In this document: positions 29,546-39,070 of the stretch, piece after piece | Layout of the letters: each line of letters opens with the position of its first letter | Position numbering within the stretch: the first letter of the stretch is position 1 | Assembly: GCF_001729965.1 (NCBI RefSeq) | Contig: NZ_JRWK01000005.1 | Span: forward strand, 1 to 64,000 | Source of the DNA: Methanosphaera sp. WGK6 | GTDB taxonomy: Archaea > Methanobacteriota > Methanobacteria > Methanobacteriales > Methanobacteriaceae | Reading direction: 5' to 3' | DNA length: 64,000 nt | Position numbers and translations under genes: made by a program | Notes under the pieces: model-generated | The model's database searches: none | What the model was told of the DNA's origin: nothing | Seen by the model: only the letters and a program-made list of their open reading frames with translations

Positions 29546-30238
29546 ATTTTTTCCTCCTATTTAAAAAACATGATTATTTTTTCAAATAATCTAACTCATT
29601 TTATCATCTAAATGATTTCGACATTTAAATTAATATTTAAACACGTGTTTATTGTACTGTTTTTATTATTAATAATAAGTTGAAGTACAATATTAAAAAA
29701 AATGTACAAACTAAAATAATGTACAATATTATATCACTATTACTATTATTATAAAGGTTGTTTAAAAATAAGAACCGTTAAGTTTAAATATAATGAACTA
29801 AAATTTTGTCTATTTTAGGTTAATATAAATAAAAAAAATAAATAAAAAAAACAATTATAATATCTTTAAAAAGTAATTAAAGCGATTAAAACTAATTTTA
29901 TTTTTTGATAATATAAATATAAAATACCTAAAAATTTAGGGATACCTAAAGAAATATTATGATAAATTATTACAATTACACATACCAAAACACAAGCATT
30001 ACACAAATAATACAGGCAATTAAATATAAAAGAAATAATATAACACTGTTAATTAAGATATAACATTGTTAAATAAACCCATTTAAATAACAGTGTTATA
30101 TAACACGAATTAAGTATAAAAGATAAAAAATATAGAAATTAAATTACATTAAAAGAAAATAAAAAGATATTAATTTAGAAAAATATTTTCTTATAATAAA
30201 TATTATTTTTTAAATCTAGAAAATAATTCGGTGATTAA
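29546..30238. promoter_or_regulatory. Divergent mvh/suf regulatory region
   Basis: A 693-base gene-free region carries the promoters of mvhDGA (leftward) and sufCB (rightward). Besides the palindrome array at 30041-30106, an arm pair CCTAAA/TTTAGG lies at 29927-29940, and the 9-mer ATACCTAAA is repeated at 29924 and 29942, 18 bases apart. Its regulatory content is unusually dense for this window. Confidence 0.55.
30041..30106. promoter_or_regulatory. Operator array: three perfect TAACANTGTTA palindromes
   Basis: Perfect copies lie at 30041-30051 (centre C), 30061-30071 (centre T) and 30088-30098 (centre G). A fourth half-site TAACA at 30101 gives a longer palindrome GTGTTATATAACAC (30093-30106). 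Start-to-start spacings are 20 and 27 bases. The array sits 130-200 bases before sufC and probably binds a dimeric regulator. The regulator is not identified. Confidence 0.7.
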
Positions 30239-30976
30239 ATGCTACTTGAAATTAAAGACTTAGAAGTAGAAGTAGAAGGAAAAAAAATACTAAAGGGAGT
30301 TAATCTCAATATAAATGAAGGTGAAACACACGTATTACTTGGTCCAAATGGTGCAGGTAAAAGTACTTTATTCATGACAATACTTGGATTTCCAAAATAC
30401 AAAGTTACAAATGGAAAAATATTTTACAAAGACCAAGACATTACAAACTTAGAAACTCATGAAAGAATCAAACTAGGACTAGGAGTAACATTCCAAAATC
30501 CACCAGCAATAAGAGGAGTTAAATTAAAAGATTTACTCAAAATTGAAGATGAAAAACATGAATATAAAACAGATGAAGAACTTACAGAAGAAGTACTTGC
30601 ATTAGGTGAAAGACTAAAATTAAATGAAAATTTCTTAGAAAGAGATGTTAACCTAGGCTTTTCAGGTGGAGAAGTAAAAAGATCAGAATTACTCCAATTA
30701 TTAGCACAACAACCTGATTTCATAATGTTCGACGAACCAGATTCCGGTGTTGATATAGAAAATGTTGAACTAATATCCAAAGAAATCAGCACTCTTCTAG
30801 ATCAAAACAATGAAAATAGTGAAAAAAGTGGATTACTAATAACTCATCTTGGTTACATACTTAGATTTGTAAAAGCAACACATGCCCATGTATTAATCGA
30901 TGGAAAAATAAACAGAACAGGAAAACCTGAAGAAATAATGAATGATATAAGAACATCCGGATTTGGAGATGCATAA
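30239..30976 (+). CDS. sufC: Fe-S cluster assembly ATPase SufC
   Basis: The 245-residue ABC-type ATPase of the SUF scaffold. It has the Walker A GPNGAGKST, the signature LGFSGGEVKRSELLQ, the Walker B FIMFDEPDSGVD and the switch His in LLITHLGYIL. SufC powers cluster assembly on SufB. GGTGATTAA directly precedes the ATG. It is followed by sufB after a single base. Confidence 0.95.
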   Translation: MLLEIKDLEVEVEGKKILKGVNLNINEGETHVLLGPNGAGKSTLFMTILGFPKYKVTNGKIFYKDQDITNLETHERIKLGLGVTFQNPPAIRGVKLKDLLKIEDEKHEYKTDEELTEEVLALGERLKLNENFLERDVNLGFSGGEVKRSELLQLLAQQPDFIMFDEPDSGVDIENVELISKEISTLLDQNNENSEKSGLLITHLGYILRFVKATHAHVLIDGKINRTGKPEEIMNDIRTSGFGDA

Positions 30977-30977
30977 A

Positions 30978-32195
30978 ATGGTTTCAATTAAAGATAAAGC
31001 AGAAAAAGCAGCAAATAAAAAAGCAGCTGTTGGTGCTGATGTAGATTTAGATGAATATCATGCATCAGACATAGACGCACATGAACATCTTGATTCATTA
31101 AATGATTTAACTAAAAGTGACAAAGAAACCCTCACCAGTGTAGGAATAGAAATTGATGAAAAAGAAAGAGCAGCATCATTCCTACAAATGGACCAATCAG
31201 AAGTTTTCGTAAATAATATGTTCCCAGGAGTAGAAGTAATGGGAACTGCACAAGCATTAGATAAATATGATTGGCTACAAGACTATATGTGGAAAGCTGT
31301 ACAAGTAGATGCAGATAAATACACAGCAACTACAGAATTAGGAGAAACAAGTGGATACTTCATAAGAAGTGAAGAAAATACCAAACTAGACATACCTATT
31401 CAAGCATGTATGTACATCGGTGACGATGCAGTAAGACAAACTGCCCATAACATAATCATAGCTGAAGAAAATTCTGAAATAAATATTATCACAGGATGTT
31501 CAACAGCAGCCCATGTAGATAATGCTGCACATATTGGAGTATCTGAATTCTACCTTAAAAAAGGAGCTAAAATAACATTCACCATGGTACATAACTGGGC
31601 TAAAGAAGTAGATGTTAGACCTAGAACTGGAGTTATAATGGAAGACAACAGTACATACATATCAAATTATATACTAGCAAATCCAGTTAGAAACCTACAA
31701 TCATACCCTACCGCTTATGCTAATGGAGAGAACTGTAAAGTATTCTTCCAATCAATTCTTGCAGGAAAAGAAGATTCATTAATAGATCAAGGATCTAGAA
31801 CAATACTTGAAGGAAAAAATTCACAAGCTGAAATGATTACAAGAGCTATATCTGAAGATGAATCCACCATCATAACTAGAGGTGATTTATTAGGTAAATC
31901 ACAAGATGTTAGAGGACATCTAGAATGTATGGGATTGATATTATCAGATGATTCAAAAATATATTCAATACCTGAACTTAGAGGTGAATGTACAAACATG
32001 GAATTATCACACGAAGCTGCAGTTGGAAAAATAGCTGAAGATGAAATACAATACTTAATGGCTAGAGGTTTAACTGAAGATGAAGCTGCATCTATGATTG
32101 TAAGAGGATTCCTAGATATCGATATTAAAGGATTACCTGATGAATTAGCTAAAGAAACCAAAAAACTCATGGAAATGAGTATGGAAGGAATGTAA
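30978..32195 (+). CDS. sufB: Fe-S cluster scaffold protein SufB/SufD
   Basis: About 405 residues with the right-handed beta-helix of the SufB/SufD family. The central region (NIITGCSTAAHVDNAAHIGVSEF, then KEVDVRPRTGVIMED) and the C-terminal VRGFLDIDIKGLPDELA are typical of archaeal SufB. It forms the SufBC scaffold with the preceding gene; methanogens often have only these two. I start it at 30978, because GGAG lies 9 bases upstream. The overlapping frame from 30963 is unlikely. Confidence 0.92.
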   Translation: MVSIKDKAEKAANKKAAVGADVDLDEYHASDIDAHEHLDSLNDLTKSDKETLTSVGIEIDEKERAASFLQMDQSEVFVNNMFPGVEVMGTAQALDKYDWLQDYMWKAVQVDADKYTATTELGETSGYFIRSEENTKLDIPIQACMYIGDDAVRQTAHNIIIAEENSEINIITGCSTAAHVDNAAHIGVSEFYLKKGAKITFTMVHNWAKEVDVRPRTGVIMEDNSTYISNYILANPVRNLQSYPTAYANGENCKVFFQSILAGKEDSLIDQGSRTILEGKNSQAEMITRAISEDESTIITRGDLLGKSQDVRGHLECMGLILSDDSKIYSIPELRGECTNMELSHEAAVGKIAEDEIQYLMARGLTEDEAASMIVRGFLDIDIKGLPDELAKETKKLMEMSMEGM

Positions 32196-32425
32196 TACAT
32201 TCTTCCCAACATCCTTCTTCTTATTCTAAAATATCACATACAGAATACTTTTTTTTGAATTTTTGTAATATATAATATAATAAATCAAATTTAAACTACA
32301 ACTATTATTATTTGTAATAATTTATGACTTTAAGAGAACATTCACTAAACTAATAAAAAAATAGATTATTACATGATAAAATAACTTGAAAATAAGATAA
32401 AGAATGTCTAAAAAAAAGAATATTT

Positions 32426-32458
32426 AAAAAAAAATAGGATAATCCCAGAGATTATCCT
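32426..32458 (-). terminator. Hairpin with T9 tract after the PRC-barrel gene
   Basis: A perfect nine-base stem AGGATAATC/GATTATCCT with a five-base loop (32436-32458) is followed on the minus strand by an A and nine T (complement of 32426-32434). It begins 15 bases past the stop of the PRC-barrel gene. Confidence 0.7.
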
Positions 32459-32473
32459 CCTGTTTCCCTGAAA

Positions 32474-32740
32474 TTATCCTGAAATAATTATAAATTCACC
32501 GACTTTTTCAACTTTACCAAATGGTACACTTAATAAGTCACCATTACGTTTAGCACCTTTAACACTGACATTTCTTTCACTATCAGTTTTAATAATTATT
32601 TCAGTAATTTTACCAGTTCTTTCATCGATTGTTAATTCTTCTAGTTGTCCTAGAATACGTGCACTATTAGTTGCTACTTGATATCCTGCAATATCATTCC
32701 ATAATTTTTCTTCGCCTTTGATTAATTCCCTTTCTGTCAT
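32474..32740 (-). CDS. PRC-barrel domain protein
   Basis: An 88-residue protein with a PRC-barrel fold: the EELTIDERTGKITEIIIKTD strand pair and the LLSVPFGKVEKVGEFIIIS end are typical. Such small stand-alone forms are common in methanogens, and their function is unknown; other PRC-barrels occur in RNA processing and photosynthetic reaction centres. Single-gene unit with its own terminator-like hairpin. Confidence 0.8.
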   Translation of the reverse strand: MTERELIKGEEKLWNDIAGYQVATNSARILGQLEELTIDERTGKITEIIIKTDSERNVSVKGAKRNGDLLSVPFGKVEKVGEFIIISG

Positions 32741-32835
32741 ACATGTCCACCTAAATGTTTTATCATGTTACCTGGTTGATAATAATATAAATATATCTCT
32801 ATTTTATAAACTATATAAAATTTGTTAATAAAATA

Positions 32836-33432
32836 TTATCCTTTTTTAATATAATGTTCCGATAAATTCAAATCATTAAGTGTATTTATATTAAATGCTA
32901 ACTCCACATTTTTAGATACATAAATAGTTTGATCTTGTTCTTCATTATTTGCTAACAATAAATTAACTCCAGTAGGTACTAAACCTTTATATACAAGAGT
33001 AGGTGTTATTTTATATTTTTCAAACAAATAATCAGGAACTGAAACACACATTGCTGGTTTGTTTCTCTTATAATAATTTTCCAACACATCACTTAATTGA
33101 TCAGAAGTAATAAATGGTAAATCAGCGACAATAGTCATGACAACCTCATTTTCTTCAACATATTTCCTATTAGATAAAATAGCTGATAAATCTTCAATAT
33201 AACCTTTACCTTCAGTATTCACTATTCTCACAGGAAATTTTTTTACATAATCTGCAGTACAGGGAGTATTTTTACTTACAGCTACTAATATTTTATCAAC
33301 ATATTTACAACCAACTAAGGCATCAATTACATAGCTTATCATTGGTTTCATATTAACCTTAATCATTGGTTTTTCATAATCCAAATCCATTCGAGTACCT
33401 TTTCCACCAGCCATAATTAATGCAGTTGTCAT
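32836..33432 (-). CDS. cobY: Adenosylcobinamide-phosphate guanylyltransferase
   Basis: The 198-residue nucleotidyltransferase has the N-terminal IMAGGKGTRMDLDYEKPMI nucleotide-binding loop and the VADLPFIT metal-binding region. In archaea CobY replaces bacterial CobU in the last part of cobamide synthesis, adding GMP to adenosylcobinamide phosphate. That fits an organism that needs corrinoid for Mtr and for methanol use. A generic NTP transferase is the alternative. Its upstream neighbour is divergent htpX. Confidence 0.82.
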   Translation of the reverse strand: MTTALIMAGGKGTRMDLDYEKPMIKVNMKPMISYVIDALVGCKYVDKILVAVSKNTPCTADYVKKFPVRIVNTEGKGYIEDLSAILSNRKYVEENEVVMTIVADLPFITSDQLSDVLENYYKRNKPAMCVSVPDYLFEKYKITPTLVYKGLVPTGVNLLLANNEEQDQTIYVSKNVELAFNINTLNDLNLSEHYIKKG

Positions 33433-33618
33433 ATTATTATCCCACTTATCCTTTTTCTAATATTATATTTATATAAACTGGCTATTAAATATTATAAATC
33501 ACTTCTCACTATTTTTTAATACATCTAAAAATTAAATTATTTGAAAAATACAATAAGATTAATATAATTATAACAATAATATAAACAAATACAAAAAATT
33601 ATAGGAAATAAGAATATC

Positions 33619-34476
33619 ATGTTAGAAAATTTGAAAACAGCACTTTTATTAGGTATAATGTCAATATTACTTGTAATAATTTGTGGATTCATAGGTGCAG
33701 TTTTAAACTTTGGCCGTGTAGGTATACTTATTGGATTATTATTTGCAATTATTATGAATTTTGTATCCTACTTCTATTCTGATAAAATTGCATTATCTTC
33801 ATATAATGCTAAACTTGTATCAGAACAAGAATCACCAAATTTACATAGAATCGTCTCAGATTTAGCAAAAAATGCCAATATTAAAAAACCAAAAGTAGCA
33901 ATAATTCAGTCAAACGATCCAAATGCTTTTGCAACAGGACGTAATCAGAATAATGCAGTGGTAGCTGTTACTACAGGACTTCTTCAAATGTTAAATGAAG
34001 ATGAACTTAGAGGTGTATTGTCACATGAATTAGGTCATATTCGAAATAAAGATATCCTAATTAGTTCCGTGGCAGCAACTATTGCAGGTATTATTGTAGC
34101 TATTGCTGATTGGGGACGCTTTGCAACAATTTTTAGTGATGATGATACAAGTACTCTTATTGGTACCTTATTAATAGCAATTTTAGCACCTATTGCTGCA
34201 ACAATTATTCAATTAGCTATTAGTAGAAATAGAGAATATAAAGCAGATGCAGTTGGTGCTGAAATTTGTGGTAATCCTTTAGCACTAGCTAGTGCTCTTA
34301 GAAAAATAGAATTTGGTACTATACAACATCCTATGAGTAATGCTAAAAGTACTGATGCTCATATGTTTATTATGAATCCTTTTGGAAATGCTTCAAGTAA
34401 AATTAAAAATTTATTTTCAACACATCCTAGTACAGCAGATAGAATAAAAAGATTAGAAAATATGGTTGGAAATTAA
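33619..34476 (+). CDS. htpX: HtpX-family membrane zinc metalloprotease
   Basis: A 285-residue M48 peptidase with two N-terminal transmembrane helices (about 8-28 and 34-53) and the catalytic HELGH (His136, Glu137, His140). Further hydrophobic segments follow near 148-165 and 180-200, and the third zinc ligand lies in REYKADAVGAE. It degrades damaged membrane proteins. Its 3' end comes within 16 bases of the convergent mmp14 gene. Confidence 0.93.
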   Translation: MLENLKTALLLGIMSILLVIICGFIGAVLNFGRVGILIGLLFAIIMNFVSYFYSDKIALSSYNAKLVSEQESPNLHRIVSDLAKNANIKKPKVAIIQSNDPNAFATGRNQNNAVVAVTTGLLQMLNEDELRGVLSHELGHIRNKDILISSVAATIAGIIVAIADWGRFATIFSDDDTSTLIGTLLIAILAPIAATIIQLAISRNREYKADAVGAEICGNPLALASALRKIEFGTIQHPMSNAKSTDAHMFIMNPFGNASSKIKNLFSTHPSTADRIKRLENMVGN

Positions 34477-34491
34477 TTTATCATTCTTTTT

Positions 34492-35862
34492 TTATTTTTC
34501 TTTTTTATTTATTGAAATTCTTTCTTGCATTATACACATACCTTTTCTAGAACCTCCTACAGGATTTATTGGAGTTCCAAGTGAGTTCATACATCTTGCA
34601 ACCATCAGAGCACCTAATGCAAGCCCATCAGAGGTAAATATAATATCATTAACTTGAGTAGATATATATTTTTCAATAAGTTCTGGTTTTTTCCCAGTGA
34701 TTCCTGCTCTTCCAGTTATTCCCAGTGTTGTATTTTGAGGTAATATATTTAATTTAATTGTTTCATCAATTAATCGTTTTATCATGTATGCATATAAATC
34801 ATCAATTTGAAATTGTATTTCATTAATTTGATAATTTTGTATAATTTTATTAAATGTGTTAATTAATTTTTTTTCATTATTTATTTGACATCCTATTAAT
34901 CCTATATTTGATTGTTTTACTAGTTTAGAGTCTATAGTCACTAATCCAAATTCATTAACATTTGATGGTACTTTCATTATATCAATAAATTCATGTAATT
35001 TAATAGTATTGTTATGTATATTTTTCATATTATATTGAACATTACTTTCATAATTTCCCACATCTATTGTAGAATGATTTGTATCTATAATATTACATCC
35101 TCTTAATATAACATCAGAAATTCCACCAGCTAACCCTACATAATTACATAATACATTAGCATAAGGTTTTGAATTATCAATCACTTGTCCTGCTAGAGTA
35201 GTACCCATGTCAATAGATATTACAGGATTTCTATAATCAATTATAGAACTTTTTGCAGCAAGTTTAATACCTGCTGTTACTAGTTCTCCTTCCATTTCAT
35301 TGGCAACCCTACCAGTTACTTTTGGTGAAGCTACACTAACAATTGATCCATCAAAAGGTATATTATTAAAAAAAGAGAATTTTCGTATGTGTTTAGGAAT
35401 ATTATTAATTGAAAACGGAGCTGTCATTTGTGAAGGTTTAATTCCTGCACTTAAACATCCATTAGATAATGCTTTGATAATAGAACCTAATTCTTTAGAT
35501 AAAGAAGATATAGCTACAATACCTGTGGATCTTACAGCAAAATCTAAATCTGAAACAGACATATTTATCTCAGATAAGGAATCTAAAATAATATCCATTA
35601 CTGCTTCTTCAATTGCTTCTTTTGATAATGGTTTATTCCATATAGTATGTCCAAATATTTCTTCATCATTTCTAGGAAGACGAATATCTCGAGTTAATCT
35701 AACTACTTTATTTAATTGATAATTCTTATTTGTTTTAATATTGGTTGTTAGAATTATAGATTTAATAGTTGTGTTTCCTAGCTCAACAGATAATACTGTG
35801 AAGTATTGTTCTTTAAGTTCCTTTGAAGAAATAATTGGTATTGTAACTTCTTGAATTGTCAT
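34492..35862 (-). CDS. Methanogenesis marker protein 14 (ASKHA-like)
   Basis: The 456-residue protein matches methanogenesis marker 14. It has an N-terminal phosphate-loop-like TVLSVELGNTTIKSIILTT, a central DMGTTLAGQVID and a late GITGRAGITGKKPELIE, indicating an actin/Hsp70-type ATPase fold. The function is not established; phyletic distribution links it to the methanogenic pathway. It follows mtrH after four bases, so it is probably the last gene of the mcrC-mtr operon. That placement suggests a role with Mtr or reductase activation. Confidence 0.8.
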   Translation of the reverse strand: MTIQEVTIPIISSKELKEQYFTVLSVELGNTTIKSIILTTNIKTNKNYQLNKVVRLTRDIRLPRNDEEIFGHTIWNKPLSKEAIEEAVMDIILDSLSEINMSVSDLDFAVRSTGIVAISSLSKELGSIIKALSNGCLSAGIKPSQMTAPFSINNIPKHIRKFSFFNNIPFDGSIVSVASPKVTGRVANEMEGELVTAGIKLAAKSSIIDYRNPVISIDMGTTLAGQVIDNSKPYANVLCNYVGLAGGISDVILRGCNIIDTNHSTIDVGNYESNVQYNMKNIHNNTIKLHEFIDIMKVPSNVNEFGLVTIDSKLVKQSNIGLIGCQINNEKKLINTFNKIIQNYQINEIQFQIDDLYAYMIKRLIDETIKLNILPQNTTLGITGRAGITGKKPELIEKYISTQVNDIIFTSDGLALGALMVARCMNSLGTPINPVGGSRKGMCIMQERISINKKEK

Positions 35863-35866
35863 AATA

Positions 35867-36799
35867 TCATAATAGATTTTTATATGGATGAGAATCTATA
35901 GGTGTAACTCCTATTGTTTCATTTGCCTCTGCAATAAACATATCAGTCATTGCACATGCAGTGAATGCTTTTCTTGTATTTTCTATAGGTCCAAATAAAA
36001 CAAAATCTCCACCAGCCATTTGTTGTATTATGTTAGCACCTACATCACATACTGGCCAAACTTCAGGGTATTCTTTTTTATATTTTTTAATCCAATCCCA
36101 TGATGAAGGAACATTATGTACTCCACTACCTGCAGGATAACCAAACCTACTTTTCTCATTTAATGTTGTTTTTATAGCACTGCCCCCTCCTTGACCAAGT
36201 GGTGTAACAGCCACATCCATTAATGGTTTGAAAATACCACAATCTTCTGCAATTTCAAGTAAACCTTTATCTAATATTCCAGAACCATCTTCCCATAAAC
36301 TTATTTTACCATCTACACCAGGTTGTGTTGGATTAAATCCTAAAATTATAGAAGAAGTAATATCTGATTTTGTTATAGCATCAATTTCTTCATCATCAAT
36401 AGACATGTTAATTGAATTATATATTGTTCTTTCAGCGAGTCCTGCTTCTGTTACATATTCTGACCCAGCAATACGTGCATCAGCAGATGTAGAATCTATA
36501 AGAAATGGTGAATCAGATACTTCTGAGACAAAATCAATATATTTAATTAATGCTTCAGGTGTTGCGCCGAATACTTGAACTATATTAGGGTTTCCTGTTT
36601 TATCAGTCATTTCATCCATTGTATTTAATAATGTTTCTGCTTTATCTTTATCAAATACGCCTTTATTTTCATCAGACAATATATTATGACCTGCATAGAA
36701 AATTGTTCCGGCTAATACTGTAGGATATTCACCAGGTTGTCCACCTATTTTTACACCATAAATATCAAATACTTCTTGTTTTTTTTCAAATTTGAACAT
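35867..36799 (-). CDS. mtrH: Tetrahydromethanopterin S-methyltransferase, subunit H
   Basis: The 310-residue catalytic subunit of Mtr, which transfers the methyl group between H4MPT and the corrinoid on MtrA. It starts MFKFEKKQEVFDIYGVKIGGQ and has the TIM-barrel VQVFGATPEALI and DVAVTPLGQGGGSA segments. It is soluble and bound to the membrane complex. It lies 16 bases after mtrG, and mmp14 follows. Confidence 0.96.
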   Translation of the reverse strand: MFKFEKKQEVFDIYGVKIGGQPGEYPTVLAGTIFYAGHNILSDENKGVFDKDKAETLLNTMDEMTDKTGNPNIVQVFGATPEALIKYIDFVSEVSDSPFLIDSTSADARIAGSEYVTEAGLAERTIYNSINMSIDDEEIDAITKSDITSSIILGFNPTQPGVDGKISLWEDGSGILDKGLLEIAEDCGIFKPLMDVAVTPLGQGGGSAIKTTLNEKSRFGYPAGSGVHNVPSSWDWIKKYKKEYPEVWPVCDVGANIIQQMAGGDFVLFGPIENTRKAFTACAMTDMFIAEANETIGVTPIDSHPYKNLL

Positions 36800-36815
36800 A
36801 TTATACCTCTTTTTA

Positions 36816-37010
36816 TTAAATTATATGAAGTTTCATTAAAATTATTACTAATAATAGTGCAATTACAATACCATATAATATTCCAATATCCCTTCCAATA
36901 TATTTTCCTGTTTTTTGAGAAAATTCTCCATGTGATTCTTCTAATTTTTCTTCTAGACGACTTAATCTTTCATCAATAACTTCAAGATCTTCTTTTAAAT
37001 TATCAGACAT
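36816..37010 (-). CDS. mtrG: Tetrahydromethanopterin S-methyltransferase, subunit G
   Basis: A 64-residue small Mtr subunit with a charged coiled-coil-like N-terminus (LEVIDERLSRLEEKLEE) and one C-terminal transmembrane helix (about 44-62). Its start overlaps the mtrF stop by one base (ATG/TGA-type junction). Confidence 0.93.
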   Translation of the reverse strand: MSDNLKEDLEVIDERLSRLEEKLEESHGEFSQKTGKYIGRDIGILYGIVIALLLVIILMKLHII

Positions 37011-37207
37011 TAAAATCCTCCCTTATAATATATAATAGGAACTCCTACAAGGAGTAATGTGAATATAATTCCAATTAATATACCCTTAATTCGAGTATTT
37101 TCAATCCCTGCTATTAATCGTTGATTTCTACTAATTAGTTGCACCCTGTAATCAACAGAATCAATTAATTCACCAATATTTTTTAATAAAGTATTCATTT
37201 TATTCAC
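37010..37207 (-). CDS. mtrF: Tetrahydromethanopterin S-methyltransferase, subunit F
   Basis: A 65-residue subunit with a short cytoplasmic helix and one transmembrane helix (about 42-60). Its sequence VQLISRNQRLIAGIENTRIKG is clearly similar to the C-terminal part of MtrA, as known for the family. It overlaps the mtrA stop by four bases. Confidence 0.93.
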   Translation of the reverse strand: MNKMNTLLKNIGELIDSVDYRVQLISRNQRLIAGIENTRIKGILIGIIFTLLLVGVPIIYYKGGF

Positions 37208-37962
37208 ATACCTGAAACTACTATTAGTACAAGAATTATTGTTAATATAAATCCTATAACAATACCTTCAATTTTTCCAGCATAGTATCCTGAAGATATT
37301 TTTTCTTGACTGGCTATTTGTTTAATTTCATCCTGCATTAATCGTATCCTATTTTCAATAGCTAATAAATTTAAAGATATTGTATCTACAGATTCCCCTG
37401 AAATAGGTGTTTCTATTTCATCATCTGTTGATTCAACGTCCTCTTCTTCAGATTCATTTAATTCTACAATCATTGCTTCTTCATCATAAGCTCCAGGATC
37501 ATTATCTAAACATTCCTTTATTTTTTCAGATAATTCATCAATATTTTCATTATTAATCATACTTATAATTGAAACTTGTTCTTGAAATCGTCCAACAGCT
37601 TCAATAGGTAAGTTTTCAACAAAAGGAATTGCTCCTGGAGATCCAATTATTGATTTTTTCTCTGCATCAATACCATTTTCATATAATGCTTCTACTGTTT
37701 TTCCAGTTATATGTCCTTGAACTTCAGACCCACATATTAAAACATAGCGTATATTTGAATTTGAAATTACATTAGCCACTACTTTTTCAATACCTAAGTT
37801 TTCAGTATGTAATGGACCCGATATAGCAGCTCCTGCGTTTACTAAATCTTCATTCATATTAGAACCTAATGAAACTACAGCTACTGGACTTGTTTCATCA
37901 CCCACACTATAATCTCCTGTTTCAAGAGGCCATCCTTGAATTACTTCTTTTTTATCTACCAA
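37204..37962 (-). CDS. mtrA: Tetrahydromethanopterin S-methyltransferase, subunit A (corrinoid)
   Basis: The 252-residue corrinoid subunit. The cytoplasmic domain starts KKEVIQGWPLETGDY, and His84 in SEVQGHITG is the cobalt lower ligand. After about residue 160 there is a very acidic linker (ESEEEDVESTDDEIE), then a C-terminal amphipathic helix and one transmembrane helix (about 228-250). The cobalt is cyclically methylated and demethylated; in methanogens Mtr drives sodium export. Confidence 0.96.
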   Translation of the reverse strand: MVDKKEVIQGWPLETGDYSVGDETSPVAVVSLGSNMNEDLVNAGAAISGPLHTENLGIEKVVANVISNSNIRYVLICGSEVQGHITGKTVEALYENGIDAEKKSIIGSPGAIPFVENLPIEAVGRFQEQVSIISMINNENIDELSEKIKECLDNDPGAYDEEAMIVELNESEEEDVESTDDEIETPISGESVDTISLNLLAIENRIRLMQDEIKQIASQEKISSGYYAGKIEGIVIGFILTIILVLIVVSGM

Positions 37963-37979
37963 AAAATTACCTCCATTAA

Positions 37980-38282
37980 TTATAATAATAAGATAATGAA
38001 AATTAATGCAATGATTACACCAATTATTATATTTGTCAATAATCCTTCTTTTTCATATACTCCTTCTCGTCCAGATTCAGATAGATTAGATGTTGTTTTA
38101 GGATTTAAAGAAGATTCTAAGTTATTTATACTCGCTTCCAACCTATCAATTTCATGTATCACGTCTTCTATTGGAAAATTTTGAGCTGTTTTTGAGCTCA
38201 AGTTATTTTTTGTCCCTATTATTCCTGAATTTACATCTAAAACTAAATCATCATCAATTATAATTGTTGTATTATTTACCAT
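37980..38282 (-). CDS. mtrB: Tetrahydromethanopterin S-methyltransferase, subunit B
   Basis: A 100-residue Mtr subunit with a cytoplasmic N-terminal part, the helix EDVIHEIDRLEASINNLESSL and one transmembrane helix at the end (about 82-100). The final hydrophobic helix resembles those of MtrA, F and G. Its start overlaps the mtrC stop by one base. Confidence 0.93.
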   Translation of the reverse strand: MVNNTTIIIDDDLVLDVNSGIIGTKNNLSSKTAQNFPIEDVIHEIDRLEASINNLESSLNPKTTSNLSESGREGVYEKEGLLTNIIIGVIIALIFIILLL

Positions 38283-39070
38283 TATAACTCCTCATCATCG
38301 CTATTTGGCCAAAGTCCAGACCATCTGATAGATGCTGCTTGTTGTTTTGTGTATTTGAAATATTGTTTTATGGTTATTATCCATCCTATAAATGATATTA
38401 TTAAATAAATATACCAAAAGGCATTATTAAGTAAACTAATCATTGAAACTACAATTAACATTAAAAATGCATTTGACATTGCTAGAGCTAATGTTCTATA
38501 TTGATCTTCATTAGGACCCATACATGAATTATATGGATTTTGAATAGCCATTACTGTTATTATCATCAATAATATTATTAACCCTGTTTTAATCACATGA
38601 TTATATATTGATATAGCATCATGTGTGGAAACTATTAATGTTGACATGGAGACAATTGATAAAGTTGCTGCTAATGCAATTAACATGAATGATTTTGGTA
38701 AAATTTCTACTTGGATTTTAAATACTGTTTTACATATTAATGCCACTATTAAACTTACAATTACTGCAATAATTAAACTAAATATAGGAAATAGTATACT
38801 TTGATTTAAGCTTAAAGATAAAAATAATCCAGCAAGTACACTTACTAAACTACATGCTGTTAACATGTAAATAATTGAAGGTACTCCAGTACCTAAACTA
38901 TATTTTCCAATGTAACGTAATGTGTTTGTTCCCATGATTACTGCTAGTACTGTTGCAATTATGGAAAAAATACCTCCAATAATAGAAATACCACTTAAAT
39001 AAATAGATATTGTACCAATTATTACTGCTACTAGAATTATGATTTGATGTGGAATTAAATCATCTGCCAA
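38282..39070 (-). CDS. mtrC: Tetrahydromethanopterin S-methyltransferase, subunit C
   Basis: The 262-residue integral-membrane subunit, with about seven hydrophobic helices and the conserved KYSLGTGVPSIIYML and NPYNSCMGPNEDQYRTL loops. With MtrD and MtrE it forms the sodium-translocating membrane part. It is adjacent to mtrD without a gap. Confidence 0.94.
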   Translation of the reverse strand: MADDLIPHQIIILVAVIIGTISIYLSGISIIGGIFSIIATVLAVIMGTNTLRYIGKYSLGTGVPSIIYMLTACSLVSVLAGLFLSLSLNQSILFPIFSLIIAVIVSLIVALICKTVFKIQVEILPKSFMLIALAATLSIVSMSTLIVSTHDAISIYNHVIKTGLIILLMIITVMAIQNPYNSCMGPNEDQYRTLALAMSNAFLMLIVVSMISLLNNAFWYIYLIISFIGWIITIKQYFKYTKQQAASIRWSGLWPNSDDEEL

